Of a stretch of 64,000 nucleotides of DNA, positions 1 to 8,648 are shown in pieces; positions within the stretch are counted from its first letter, which is position 1; each line of letters begins with the position of its first letter. The notes beneath the pieces are model-generated. The model saw only the letters and a list, made by a program, of their open reading frames with translations, did not search any database and had not been told where the DNA came from. The translations under genes were made by a program, and so were the position numbers. The DNA is taken from the NCBI GenBank assembly GCA_050633825.1, contig JBOEHG010000013.1, positions 21,504 to 85,503 of the forward strand, in the 5' to 3' direction. Source of the DNA: CANLBN01 sp050633825. GTDB lineage: Bacteria > Pseudomonadota > Gammaproteobacteria > Pseudomonadales > Cellvibrionaceae.

Positions 1-642
1 TTTTTATACAGTTATTTTTAGGTATCCGTATAGAATTTATTGTATGCCATTCTTAATGGTTGATTGTGTGAAAGCTGTCACACTCTATTTTACCGCTAGT
101 AGATGTTGGTCAAAAAATATAATATTGTTCCGTCCTATAAAAGAGTCGTCAGGCCCGTTGTTTAAGCTGACATCACCTCGCTTGTAAGGAAACATACCTC
201 TTATCACTGTAGTTCACAGCCTTTGTCGAATGTGCGTTGAGGAAATCTTCATACAGTTGGTCTTTGTCTATAACTCTGGCGTCTCCTGAAAGAATATATT
301 GGATACAGTTGCTTCCTTGGAGGCACTGTTAAAGTGTAAATGATGGGCGATTATGGCCATCAGAGCTAAAAGGATAGGATCATGGGGCACACCCTTACAG
401 GAAGGTCAGGTTTTCAATACCTTAATCTATATCATTTCTTTGTTTTTATTTATTGTCCCCTTGTTAGCGCTATCTCGCATAATGTTTCTAAGGCATGGTT
501 TCTCCATCCTTGTGTTATGAGCTGTGATGGTCAAATAAGGCTTCCTCAGCTAAGTCCTAGCTAATATTTGACTGATTTTAACTACTTTAATTTGAGCTCA
601 TATTGATATTGACTCAAATCATTTGAGAAGCAATTAATTTTT
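1..642. other. Region without a convincing gene, left edge
   Basis: No ORF here has a recognisable product. A 60-codon frame at 382-564 (+) has no family resemblance and no good ribosome site. A roughly 50-codon stop-free stretch on the minus strand around 170-325 has no usable start codon. The only clear structure is the cluster of ATTTGAG half-sites at 590-627, just before the first T6SS gene. The region probably holds the 3' flank of an upstream unit and the promoter of the gene at 643. Confidence 0.5.
590..627. promoter_or_regulatory. ATTTGAG inverted-repeat cluster upstream of the first FHA gene
   Basis: ATTTGAG occurs at 590-596, its reverse complement CTCAAAT at 613-619, and ATTTGAG again at 621-627. 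The last two form a perfect 7-1-7 palindrome centred on 620. A near copy, ATTTGAC, lies at 566-572. The palindrome ends 15 bases before the ATG at 643. This looks like a binding site for a dimeric regulator controlling the left T6SS arm. The regulator is unknown, and a role as an mRNA hairpin is the alternative. Confidence 0.4.
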
Positions 643-1683
643 ATGAAATTGACATTAACTATTTCTAACGCCGATGAATTACTATCCGTCGAAGATCGTT
701 TCAGGGTATGGGAAAACGACGGTGGTTCTATCGGGCGCTTTGACGGTAATGATTGGGTGTTACCAGACCCTCAGAGTGAAATTTCTCGTGTGCATGCCCG
801 TGTATATTTTTCAAGTGATACCTTTTTTATCGAAGATTTGAGCACTAACGGTGTTTTTGTTAGCGATCGTCAACATCGTATCGATCGGGTCCCTCATGCG
901 ATCAGTAATGGCGATATTATTTTTATTGGCCATTATGAAATACATGCATTGGTCACTAACGGCGGTCAGCAGGTTGAGACAAGTGACACCGATACTGCCG
1001 CTTGGTCTACTTCTGAAACATTTGCCCCTGAACCTTTGGCCGGCTCGATTGATGATCTTTACAATAAGCCGTCTGCTATAGCCCAGAGAGCCTCTGTGAT
1101 TGATGATCATCAATTAGGTGTTTCTGCTCAAATGACACCAGTAACTCCTATTGTTGACCCGATTGTTGAAGAAAAAAGTGTAGATACTATTCAACCTGTA
1201 CCCACTAAACAAAAAGCAGTCGTTGGTTCTGGTGCTATACCAGAAAACTGGTGGGATGACCCTGTGGAGAGCATGTTGTCTGAATGGGCAGGATCGGACG
1301 ATCTTGAGAGCAATGATGGACACAAAAATAGCTTTCAGGAACCCCCAGCTTTTAATGAGAATAAGCAAGAAAGCAGTGAGAAAGATAAAAGCAATGTTGT
1401 TTGCGAAAAAAGTGAACAACAAGTAGAAGCTTATCAGTCTGACAATAAAGTTGATGATGCAGCAGTAAATGCTGAGTTTTTAAAGCAGCACTTAATTGCT
1501 CAAAAGCTTGCATTTGAAACAAGTATTAATGCTTTGTTAAATCAATTAGAACCCCGGCATATGAAAAAGCTTTTATCGACAATAGGTAAAGATAAAGACG
1601 GGTTGTTAGAAAGCCTTTATCAGGATGTATTCTGTCGGCAATATGAACGTAAGCTCGATCAGAATATGTCGAATGTTAAGTAA
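643..1683 (+). CDS. T6SS-associated FHA-domain protein (TagH-like)
   Basis: 346-residue cytoplasmic protein. Residues about 25-85 form a forkhead-associated (FHA) phosphothreonine-binding domain, with the GRF, SRVHA and LSTNGVFV signatures of the family. A low-complexity acidic/Ser/Gln linker follows. The last 75 residues (from FLKQHLIAQ) resemble the C-terminal helical half of TagH/Fha proteins. FHA proteins in T6SS loci bind phosphorylated partners and gate assembly. It lies 29 bases upstream of a Ser/Thr kinase on the same strand, so the two are probably co-transcribed and functionally paired. A second FHA protein is encoded at 20306-21532. The ATG is chosen as the first start giving a complete FHA fold. 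Confidence 0.85.
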   Translation: MKLTLTISNADELLSVEDRFRVWENDGGSIGRFDGNDWVLPDPQSEISRVHARVYFSSDTFFIEDLSTNGVFVSDRQHRIDRVPHAISNGDIIFIGHYEIHALVTNGGQQVETSDTDTAAWSTSETFAPEPLAGSIDDLYNKPSAIAQRASVIDDHQLGVSAQMTPVTPIVDPIVEEKSVDTIQPVPTKQKAVVGSGAIPENWWDDPVESMLSEWAGSDDLESNDGHKNSFQEPPAFNENKQESSEKDKSNVVCEKSEQQVEAYQSDNKVDDAAVNAEFLKQHLIAQKLAFETSINALLNQLEPRHMKKLLSTIGKDKDGLLESLYQDVFCRQYERKLDQNMSNVK

Positions 1684-1712
1684 AGACGCGCTGGCTAATA
1701 ATACGGATTAAT

Positions 1713-3806
1713 ATGGTAACGCTTCTAGAAATACTGAACGCCTATGATGATGGAATACTTTCTTCTGAAAAAGTATTGTCTTGGCTTTCTGGTGTTTCCC
1801 GTAAAAAGAGCATTGCCCATGAGTTATTACTAGAAGACTTTTTGATCGCAAAAAATGAGTTGGCGATAGACAAGGAATTGTTAGGGAAAATTTCTACTTT
1901 GCTTGAGCAATACACGGATCAAACATTAGTTAGCGTTGATATGACAGAAATTAATGCTGATGTGACAGCGTTTAAAGAGGACATTGCTGATACTACACGA
2001 TTAGCAACGCCTGTAGAGGATGTCACTGTTGTTTCAGCCGCTAAACTTGGTGTTTCTCCTAGGGTAAAGGCGGTAGAGAAAATATTAGAAAAAGAAAGTG
2101 TTTTAAAGCAAGAGGGGATTTTAAAACAAGAGAGTGTTTTAAAAAAAGAAGAGCCAATAAAAGAAACTAAAAAAGACAAAAAAATAGAAAATAGTCAAAT
2201 TGATAACACGGTTTTCCCGCAAGATAAAACACTGCTAGAAAGTAATGATTCATCGAGTGATAAAGTAGATTTAACAATAGTTGACCCAACAAAAACACTT
2301 CATTCGGTTAATAACTCCAAAGATATTACTCAGATAGCAAGGCCAGTTTCTGTTCCTACCGCTCGAACAGATTCTAGCCTTCGAAAAAAAGATGGTTCTC
2401 TTACCAAAAGAACATCGGATATTACTGATAAAACGATCTTTAATCCTGCCCAAAAAAAATCAGCTAACACCAAGTTAATCGTAGGGGCTGTGATTAAAAA
2501 CCGATTTATTCTTGAGGAATGCATCGGCCACGGCGGGATGGGTACCGTTTATAAAGCACGTGACCTTCGTAAAGAAGAGATGCATGACGATGCTTCTTAT
2601 GTGGCGATTAAATTCTTAAATGATGAATTACGAGATCAGCCGGAAGCTCTTATCTCATTGCAACGAGAAGCGAAAAAATCTCAAGCGCTTGCTCATCCTA
2701 ATATTGTAACGGTCTATGATTTTGATCGTGATGGTGATCTTGTTTATTTGAGTATGGAGTACTTGGACGGCAAAACACTGGATGAGTTGATTTCTAGCGG
2801 TTATTTTAATCGTCTGCCCGTTGAAAAAGTAATGAGTTTAATTGAGCATGTTGCCCGTGCTCTAGCGTATGCCCATCAACAGGGTTTTGCGCATGCAGAT
2901 CTAAAACCAAGCAATATATTTTTGACTGCTGATGGTCATGTAAAGGTATTAGATTTTGGTATCGCGCAGGCGGTGCGTCTAACGAATGATCAGCGTGATG
3001 ATCAGGATAGTCAGTTTGATGCTTATACTTTAGGCGCTATTACCCCTAACTTTGCCAGCCCGGAAATGTTGGATGATAAGCCACCAATTCCTTCGGATGA
3101 TATCTATTCGCTGGGTTGTGTTGCTTATGGCTTGCTTACGGGTAAACACCCCTTTTTGGATGACAATGGTCATAAACTGACGGCAAAAAAAGCACAGGAA
3201 AGAAACGCTGAAGCCAAGGTGATTCCTCAGTTGTCACGCCGTCATATGCAGGCAATGCGCCGCTGCTTGTATTTTGATGGCGAACAACGTTTTCAAAATG
3301 CTGGCGAATTTATTGATGCCATTAAGCCACCCGTTAAACTTCGTCGTTGGGTGATGGTTGCATTAGTAACGCTCAGTATTACAGTATTAATTTCTTGGTG
3401 GATTACGGTTGATCAATCTAATGTTGTTGTTGGATTAAATGATTTGCCTGATGCGATGTCTGAGTTGGTTGATACGATAAAGTTGGGTGATAGTAGTTTT
3501 GACTTGGGTGATATTGATCAGGCGCATAAACTCTATGCTCAAGCGTGGGAATCCTCTTACGAGTTGGCTGATATTAACCCCCGTGATCAGGTTAAGTTGA
3601 AAGTTATTATTGATCGCCGTATCGATAGCGTTATTAATTTTTTAATTAAAGAATCAGGCGCTGAAAATTTGGATGAATTTCGTTTGTTGCAATTACAAAT
3701 AGCCTTGGAGTTTTTGCAGCAGGGTGAAGTGGGCACTTTAGATAAAAAAATTGATAAGACACTTGCCGTTATCGCTGAAAAGATTAATGCTTTAGATAAT
3801 AATTAA
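1713..3806 (+). CDS. Membrane Ser/Thr protein kinase of the T6SS (PpkA/Stk type)
   Basis: 697 residues. A long polar N-terminal region (1-250) rich in Lys, Ser and Thr precedes a Hanks-type kinase domain (about 258-540). Visible motifs are the GHGGMG glycine loop, VAIKF lysine, HADLKPSN catalytic loop, VLDFG magnesium loop and SPEM. One transmembrane segment at about 544-566 (RRWVMVALV...) places the C-terminal 130 residues in the periplasm, as in PpkA-type kinases of threonine-phosphorylation T6SS pathways. The juxtakinase segment contains D239-K-T241-I-F-N-P, matching repeats at the TssL N-terminus, and a similar L-T188-I-V-D-P occurs further upstream. These are plausible autophosphorylation sites read by FHA domains. 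All catalytic residues are present, so activity is expected. Confidence 0.88.
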   Translation: MVTLLEILNAYDDGILSSEKVLSWLSGVSRKKSIAHELLLEDFLIAKNELAIDKELLGKISTLLEQYTDQTLVSVDMTEINADVTAFKEDIADTTRLATPVEDVTVVSAAKLGVSPRVKAVEKILEKESVLKQEGILKQESVLKKEEPIKETKKDKKIENSQIDNTVFPQDKTLLESNDSSSDKVDLTIVDPTKTLHSVNNSKDITQIARPVSVPTARTDSSLRKKDGSLTKRTSDITDKTIFNPAQKKSANTKLIVGAVIKNRFILEECIGHGGMGTVYKARDLRKEEMHDDASYVAIKFLNDELRDQPEALISLQREAKKSQALAHPNIVTVYDFDRDGDLVYLSMEYLDGKTLDELISSGYFNRLPVEKVMSLIEHVARALAYAHQQGFAHADLKPSNIFLTADGHVKVLDFGIAQAVRLTNDQRDDQDSQFDAYTLGAITPNFASPEMLDDKPPIPSDDIYSLGCVAYGLLTGKHPFLDDNGHKLTAKKAQERNAEAKVIPQLSRRHMQAMRRCLYFDGEQRFQNAGEFIDAIKPPVKLRRWVMVALVTLSITVLISWWITVDQSNVVVGLNDLPDAMSELVDTIKLGDSSFDLGDIDQAHKLYAQAWESSYELADINPRDQVKLKVIIDRRIDSVINFLIKESGAENLDEFRLLQLQIALEFLQQGEVGTLDKKIDKTLAVIAEKINALDNN

Positions 3807-3820
3807 TGAATATTGCAGTT

Positions 3821-4660
3821 TTATTCACGTCTGGTAAGTTCTTTTTCTAAAGCTGTTGTGACGCCTTTCCATATTGTTTGCCAACAACAACGATGATCAA
3901 ATTCTGAATAATACAGTTGTTTTGATCCTCTGTCGGTTTTCACCGTGCGTTTTAAAATACTCTCGGGTATAACCTTGTCTTTTCCTGCAATTAAATGCCA
4001 ACGTATTATCTTTTCAGGCAAGGGGAAGTATTTTATCGGGTTTAGGGACCGCTCTAACGGTAAATAGCCAAAATGTTGGGTCCAAGCGTTATGGTCTAGG
4101 TTAGCTGCCAGAGTAACGATAGCAACAATATCGCTCCTCGTTGAAGCCAATAAGCTTGCAAGTGTGCCACCACCACTATGGCCGATAATAACGTATTCCT
4201 TAATATTGTCATTTAACAGTTTGTACTGGTTTAGCCCTTCATTCAATATATTAACAATGTCCTGTGAATAGCGTGCTGATGTCCATAATTCAGTGGTGCA
4301 ATTTGCTGGCATTTTCCCCCAGCCATAGCAAGGGCGGGCTATATATAAACTTGGATATTCCAGTTGTTTGAGTAAAGGCAAAACAATGGATCTTTTTGTG
4401 TTAGGGTCAGATGCTGGCCAATAACCCTTTTCCCATGGAGAGCCATCGCCTTCGAGATAAACATAAACTCGCTCTTGTTTACTTGTTGAATCATTGTCGT
4501 AAGCAATTAGGTTGATCTTGTTTGTAGTTAAAATTAATTGATTTAGGTCGGATGCGAGCGCTTGTTGCTGTAGTTTTTCAGCAGGCGAAGAGCAGCCAGC
4601 AAATAAAATAAATAGAGTGTAATACAGTGTAATAAACAATCGGCTAATTGTGATAGACAA
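3821..4660 (-). CDS. Putative lipoprotein, alpha/beta-hydrolase fold
   Basis: 279 residues. The N-terminal hydrophobic segment ends in a lipobox (LFAGC, Cys23), so it should be a lipid-anchored envelope protein. A nucleophile elbow GHSGGG gives Ser162. A later GKDKVIP segment and an FDHRCCW segment fit the acid and His of a Ser-Asp-His triad. The substrate is unknown; esterase, lipase or peptidase are all possible. The start is TTG at 4660, preceded by GAGGA at good spacing. It is a single minus-strand gene between two plus-strand T6SS-linked genes and ends 14 bases from the kinase stop. It could be a T6SS accessory or an unrelated insertion. Confidence 0.7.
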   Translation of the reverse strand: MSITISRLFITLYYTLFILFAGCSSPAEKLQQQALASDLNQLILTTNKINLIAYDNDSTSKQERVYVYLEGDGSPWEKGYWPASDPNTKRSIVLPLLKQLEYPSLYIARPCYGWGKMPANCTTELWTSARYSQDIVNILNEGLNQYKLLNDNIKEYVIIGHSGGGTLASLLASTRSDIVAIVTLAANLDHNAWTQHFGYLPLERSLNPIKYFPLPEKIIRWHLIAGKDKVIPESILKRTVKTDRGSKQLYYSEFDHRCCWQTIWKGVTTALEKELTRRE

Positions 4661-4725
4661 ACTATTTTTCCTCGTTAATATACGTTTATAATGATTTTTA
4701 AAATTTATTAATAGGGATTACGTCT

Positions 4726-6537
4726 ATGTGGCTACCGGCTATTAGGGATGCTTCAGCTACCATTTTGGGACAGCTAACAGATAAAGCGCATGGCGCTCGG
4801 TTGCTGGCCTTGTCATCAGTATTATTGCTAACTGCCTGCAATACAACCCCTGTCGCTGATTCAAAATTACCTGCCAATGCAGTTGAGACGGCGGACCTTT
4901 ATGTGGTGGATTGTCTGCTACCGGGACAGATAAGGCGCTTGGGTGCGATGACTTACTTGGCGCCAAGGAGACCTATTAGAACGACAGCTGTTGATTGTCG
5001 CATTCGTGGCGGCGAATATGTTGCCTATGATCGCGCTGATTATCGTTCAGCACTAAAAGTCTGGTTGCCAATGGCTCAGGATGGTGATGCGGAAGCGCAA
5101 ACCTATGTTGGAGAGATCTTTGAAAAAGGCATAGGTCAAACGCCAGATTATGCATCTGCTTTTACATGGTATAGCAAAGCGGCCGAGCAAGGTTTTGTTC
5201 GTGGACAGATCAACCTGGGTTACCTTTATGAAAAAGGTTTAGGTGTAAAGCCGGATGTTGCCAAAGCACTGAATTGGTATCGCAAGGCATCGGGTTTAAG
5301 TGATGACCAATTGGTATATGAGTCGGATGCCAATCAGGCACTAGGTGAATTGAGGGCAGAGTTGACTGAAAAAGTCACCGTTGCTGAACAACAAGCGGAT
5401 GTGCTTAAAGGCCAGATAGATACTTTACGTAGTCAACGCAAAAAACTTATTGCTAAGCAAGGTGCTTTGCGTAATCAGCTACAGCAGCAGTCTAATGAGG
5501 AGCAAAAGCAACAATTGGATGCGGCCAATACAGAATTGGCCTTGGCGAAGCGCGAAATTGATATCTTATCTCAACTGTATAATCGTGCTGATGAAGAGCG
5601 AGAACAGTTAAAAACTGAATTAGATACCTTGCCTAAGTTAGCGTTTCGTAATGTACCGCCTCCTGCTGTATTGGAGCCTTTGAAGTTAGATGACTCATCT
5701 CCCAGAACATTCGATAATATTAACTTTGGTCGTTATTTTGCGTTAATCATTGGTAATCAAGATTACTTATATATGGAAGATTTACGTTCACCATTGCAAG
5801 ATGCTGAGCGTTTGCAGGATATTTTGGAAAGCAAATATGGTTTTAGTACAATCTTGTTGCCGGATGCGAGTGAGAAAAATATATTAAATGCATTGAATGA
5901 TCTCTATGAGCAAATTGGGCCGAACGATAACCTTTTGATTTATTATGCTGGTCATGGCAATTTAACTCAAAGTCCTAATAGTCAACGCCAAAGAGGTTAT
6001 TGGTTACCGGTTGATGCTCAGACAGATCGTTTTACTAATTGGATTAGTAATACTGTTATCAGTGATCACCTTGATCGCTTGAAGGCGCGTTCAGTTTTGG
6101 TTGTAGCTGACTCGTGTTATGCCGGTAATATGGCATCTGATAAAAGCCCATTCCTCCTAGGGAGTGTAAATACTAAGTTAACCGATCAGTCGATAAAAAC
6201 GGGTTTAAGTCGACGTTCGCGCTTAGTTATTTCTTCTGGCGGTGTGAAACCCGTTTTGGATGGCATTGGCGGACAACATTCCATGTTTGCTGGTTCTTTG
6301 ATTGATATTTTAGATGGGAATAATCAGGTACTTCGTGACAATATGCTATTTGCCCGATTGACCGTTAATATTAGACGCCGTAATCAAATACAAGAGGTCA
6401 TCCACGCGCCTGAAATGCGGCCTATACGTGCTGCAGGTCATGGCGGCGGTGATTTTTATTTTGTGCCTAAATCTGTACAGGTTAGTACTGGGCTGGCAGA
6501 ATCACTTTTTGCAACTCTAGATAAAGAGTCTAAATAA
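4726..6537 (+). CDS. Caspase-like (peptidase C14) lipoprotein with Sel1 repeats
   Basis: 603 residues. An N-terminal signal with lipobox LLTAC (Cys38) suggests lipoprotein export. Residues about 122-190 hold two Sel1-like repeats (AQTYVGEIFEKGIG..., GQINLGYLYEKGLG...), followed by a coiled coil of about 205-300 rich in Gln, Glu and Lys. Residues about 340-590 form a caspase/metacaspase p20-type domain with the dyad in YYAGHG (His410) and VADSCYAG (Cys464). It is therefore probably an active cysteine peptidase. The domain order suggests protein-protein contacts through Sel1 repeats and regulated proteolysis. It sits between the T6SS kinase and the rest of the locus on the kinase strand. Neither its substrate nor a link to secretion is shown by the sequence. 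Confidence 0.82.
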   Translation: MWLPAIRDASATILGQLTDKAHGARLLALSSVLLLTACNTTPVADSKLPANAVETADLYVVDCLLPGQIRRLGAMTYLAPRRPIRTTAVDCRIRGGEYVAYDRADYRSALKVWLPMAQDGDAEAQTYVGEIFEKGIGQTPDYASAFTWYSKAAEQGFVRGQINLGYLYEKGLGVKPDVAKALNWYRKASGLSDDQLVYESDANQALGELRAELTEKVTVAEQQADVLKGQIDTLRSQRKKLIAKQGALRNQLQQQSNEEQKQQLDAANTELALAKREIDILSQLYNRADEEREQLKTELDTLPKLAFRNVPPPAVLEPLKLDDSSPRTFDNINFGRYFALIIGNQDYLYMEDLRSPLQDAERLQDILESKYGFSTILLPDASEKNILNALNDLYEQIGPNDNLLIYYAGHGNLTQSPNSQRQRGYWLPVDAQTDRFTNWISNTVISDHLDRLKARSVLVVADSCYAGNMASDKSPFLLGSVNTKLTDQSIKTGLSRRSRLVISSGGVKPVLDGIGGQHSMFAGSLIDILDGNNQVLRDNMLFARLTVNIRRRNQIQEVIHAPEMRPIRAAGHGGGDFYFVPKSVQVSTGLAESLFATLDKESK

Positions 6538-6556
6538 GTCTTGAAATTATAGTGTG

Positions 6557-7318
6557 TTAGGGGGCGTTTTTTATTGCTTTAATAAATCTCAGTTCCCACC
6601 TCATATTTACTTTGTTATTGTCTTCGGTAAAGCCAAGAAATTCAGCTATGCCATCAATAACTTCGTCTTCTGAGGCTTGGTCTAAACCAAATAATAGTTG
6701 ACAATAGTTGGCCATTTGCTTCTTGTTATTAAAAACCCAATAATATTCTTTTGAAAAATCCTCTGCTATGCTAAAACCACAGTTTTTTATTTGTGCGGTA
6801 GTATTGCAGTTAAAATAGTCACCCTTGTGACCAATAGAATTATAGCTGTTAACAAACTTGTCTAAGAAAGTAGCCGTTTTACTATTGTAATTAACATCTG
6901 CAATAACAGCATTCCCTTTTGTTTTTAATATACGATACATATCGGTAAAAACTGCGCTTTTATTGTTTGTGTGATGTAGTCCGGCAATACTGATGATGTT
7001 ATCGATAGTGTTGTTCTTTATAGGAATACTCTGTTCGTCAGTTAATATTACATAATGATCAGTCTGTGTCTTGCTAAGTTTGGCAAAGTTTATGGATGTT
7101 TCGATATGATAAATATCATTCTCTGAAGGGATGAAGTCAGAAAGATAACCTCCACCAGAAGGAATGTCGACAATGATATTGTTATCTTTTATATTGGCAA
7201 GTTTTACAGCAATATCAAATTCATTACGACGAGTTTCAGGCCATGTGGTCATTGCCTGATGATAAGACTTTGCTCTAATATCAAATATTGAGTTGTAGGG
7301 TGGCTTTATCTCAAACAT
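6557..7318 (-). CDS. Class I SAM-dependent methyltransferase
   Basis: 253 residues. The N-terminal half has the Rossmann methyltransferase pattern: IIVDIPSGGGYLSDF as SAM-binding motif I (DIPSGGG replacing the common D-x-G-x-G-x-G), an acidic end of strand 2 near HIETS, and a motif IV region NIISIAGLHHTNN followed by DMYRILKTKG. This matches the ubiE/methyltransf_11 style of small-molecule methyltransferases. The acceptor is unknown. The ATG overlaps the stop of the upstream ligase gene by 8 bases (7311-7318), indicating translational coupling. With the ligase and glycosyltransferase it forms a likely biosynthetic unit. Confidence 0.75.
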   Translation of the reverse strand: MFEIKPPYNSIFDIRAKSYHQAMTTWPETRRNEFDIAVKLANIKDNNIIVDIPSGGGYLSDFIPSENDIYHIETSINFAKLSKTQTDHYVILTDEQSIPIKNNTIDNIISIAGLHHTNNKSAVFTDMYRILKTKGNAVIADVNYNSKTATFLDKFVNSYNSIGHKGDYFNCNTTAQIKNCGFSIAEDFSKEYYWVFNNKKQMANYCQLLFGLDQASEDEVIDGIAEFLGFTEDNNKVNMRWELRFIKAIKNAP

Positions 7319-8648
7319 GGTTTTCTATTTCTGAAATAAATTCTTCATATTTCCCAGTGTCTGCTCTTGATATTTTATCGGTTTTTTCGATGGTGATTGA
7401 AAAGTTATATCCCATTGATTCGTTAATGATGTTTTTTATTTTGTGTTCTTTCCCTAAGGGTATTGTTAACTTTGTTGCTACCTTCAATGTTATAGACTGA
7501 AGATCTTTTTGGATTAATTGGAATTGTGCATTAGGTAATTCGTCCATTATTTTCATGGGGTTATATGATGGCCAATTTTTTTTGCCATCTGGATAAGAGA
7601 CAATGTTTCTAGTCCGCCCTAAAATTTTTTCGATAACGGGAAGGTTTATACCACAATCACATGTTTTTCCGGGAATTGCATAATCACCTATTTCATATCG
7701 GATTAACGGCATAGCATAATTTTGCAGAGGGGTTATGATGACTCGTCCCATTTCGCCAGGTTGGCAAGGTTGGTCTTGATCATTAAGGATTTCGACAATG
7801 GTTGTTTCTGCTTGTATATGGTAATGGTTGTGCTTAGGACATTGTAATGCAATATATCCCGCTTCTTGTGAGCTGTAGATATCAGCAGGCTTACAGCCGA
7901 AGCTCTCTTTTGCTAATTGATGCAGCCCTGGGGTAAGGTTCTCGCCAATGGTGGAAATATGTTGCAATGAAAGCGGGTTGTGACTTTGACGATTTATTTC
8001 CGATAGTGCTTTTAATAAAGAAGGGTAGGTGAGTAAGTAGCCGGGTTTATTGTTAACTAACCACTGATATTGTTCTTCAACATCAACAGAGCTATTCAGG
8101 CTGATTGATGGTGCTGTGTTATAGAGAGTGGCTGTTGCAGAGCCCCAATATTTGGATTTGAGCCCGGGTGACATTCCCTTGTTTTTACCCATGTACTTAA
8201 TAACAGCTAAGACTTCATCGAAATTTCTCTTATGCCACAGATGGTCACGTATAGTGATCGCTTTCCAAAACCATTGCGCTTTTTCACTGGTCAGTACTTC
8301 AATTGGACGTCCCGTTGAACCCGATGTTCTTAGCTTATATGTTTTTCCGTGAGATGCTGTTAAATCACTAGTTGAGTGTAAGGATTCTGCATGTTTTTGT
8401 ACGTCAGAACGTGACAATATGGGTAGTTGTTGCCATTCATCTAGGTTTGAGATGATTGGGTATTCTCTATCTTTATAAAATTGAGTGTTACTTGTTGCGT
8501 GTGATAATAAATCTCGAGCTTTTTCAAGTTGTAGGCTAGCTAATTTACTCGGTGGCCATGACTGTGTTTGTGAAAATTGAAATTGTAATGCAGATAAAAG
8601 CATTCGTGGCTGATTGGGTAGATCTAGCCAGTCAATAGTGTTATTCAT
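7311..8648 (-). CDS. AMP-forming ligase of the phenylacetate-CoA ligase/CapK family
   Basis: 445 residues from the ATG at 8648. The ANL-superfamily A3 phosphate-binding motif is visible as RTSGSTGRPIEV, with YSSQEAGYIALQCP and RYEIGDY as later adenylation-core motifs. Cys/His clusters QCPKHNHYH and TCDCG occur where some PaaK/CapK-like enzymes bind metal. Such enzymes activate carboxylic acids as acyl-adenylates or CoA thioesters. The acid is not predictable here. An upstream in-frame ATG at 8687 would add 13 residues. The 8648 start overlaps the glycosyltransferase stop by 8 bases, matching the gene pair on its other side, and is preferred. Confidence 0.78.
   Translation of the reverse strand: MNNTIDWLDLPNQPRMLLSALQFQFSQTQSWPPSKLASLQLEKARDLLSHATSNTQFYKDREYPIISNLDEWQQLPILSRSDVQKHAESLHSTSDLTASHGKTYKLRTSGSTGRPIEVLTSEKAQWFWKAITIRDHLWHKRNFDEVLAVIKYMGKNKGMSPGLKSKYWGSATATLYNTAPSISLNSSVDVEEQYQWLVNNKPGYLLTYPSLLKALSEINRQSHNPLSLQHISTIGENLTPGLHQLAKESFGCKPADIYSSQEAGYIALQCPKHNHYHIQAETTIVEILNDQDQPCQPGEMGRVIITPLQNYAMPLIRYEIGDYAIPGKTCDCGINLPVIEKILGRTRNIVSYPDGKKNWPSYNPMKIMDELPNAQFQLIQKDLQSITLKVATKLTIPLGKEHKIKNIINESMGYNFSITIEKTDKISRADTGKYEEFISEIENHV

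Noticed and set aside
170..325. Roughly 50-codon stop-free minus-strand frame
   Set aside because: It has plausible-looking amino-acid content but no start codon and is bounded by stops; at most a gene remnant.
382..564. 60-codon plus-strand ORF left of the T6SS locus
   Set aside because: No ribosome site, odd composition, and no family resemblance; probably chance.
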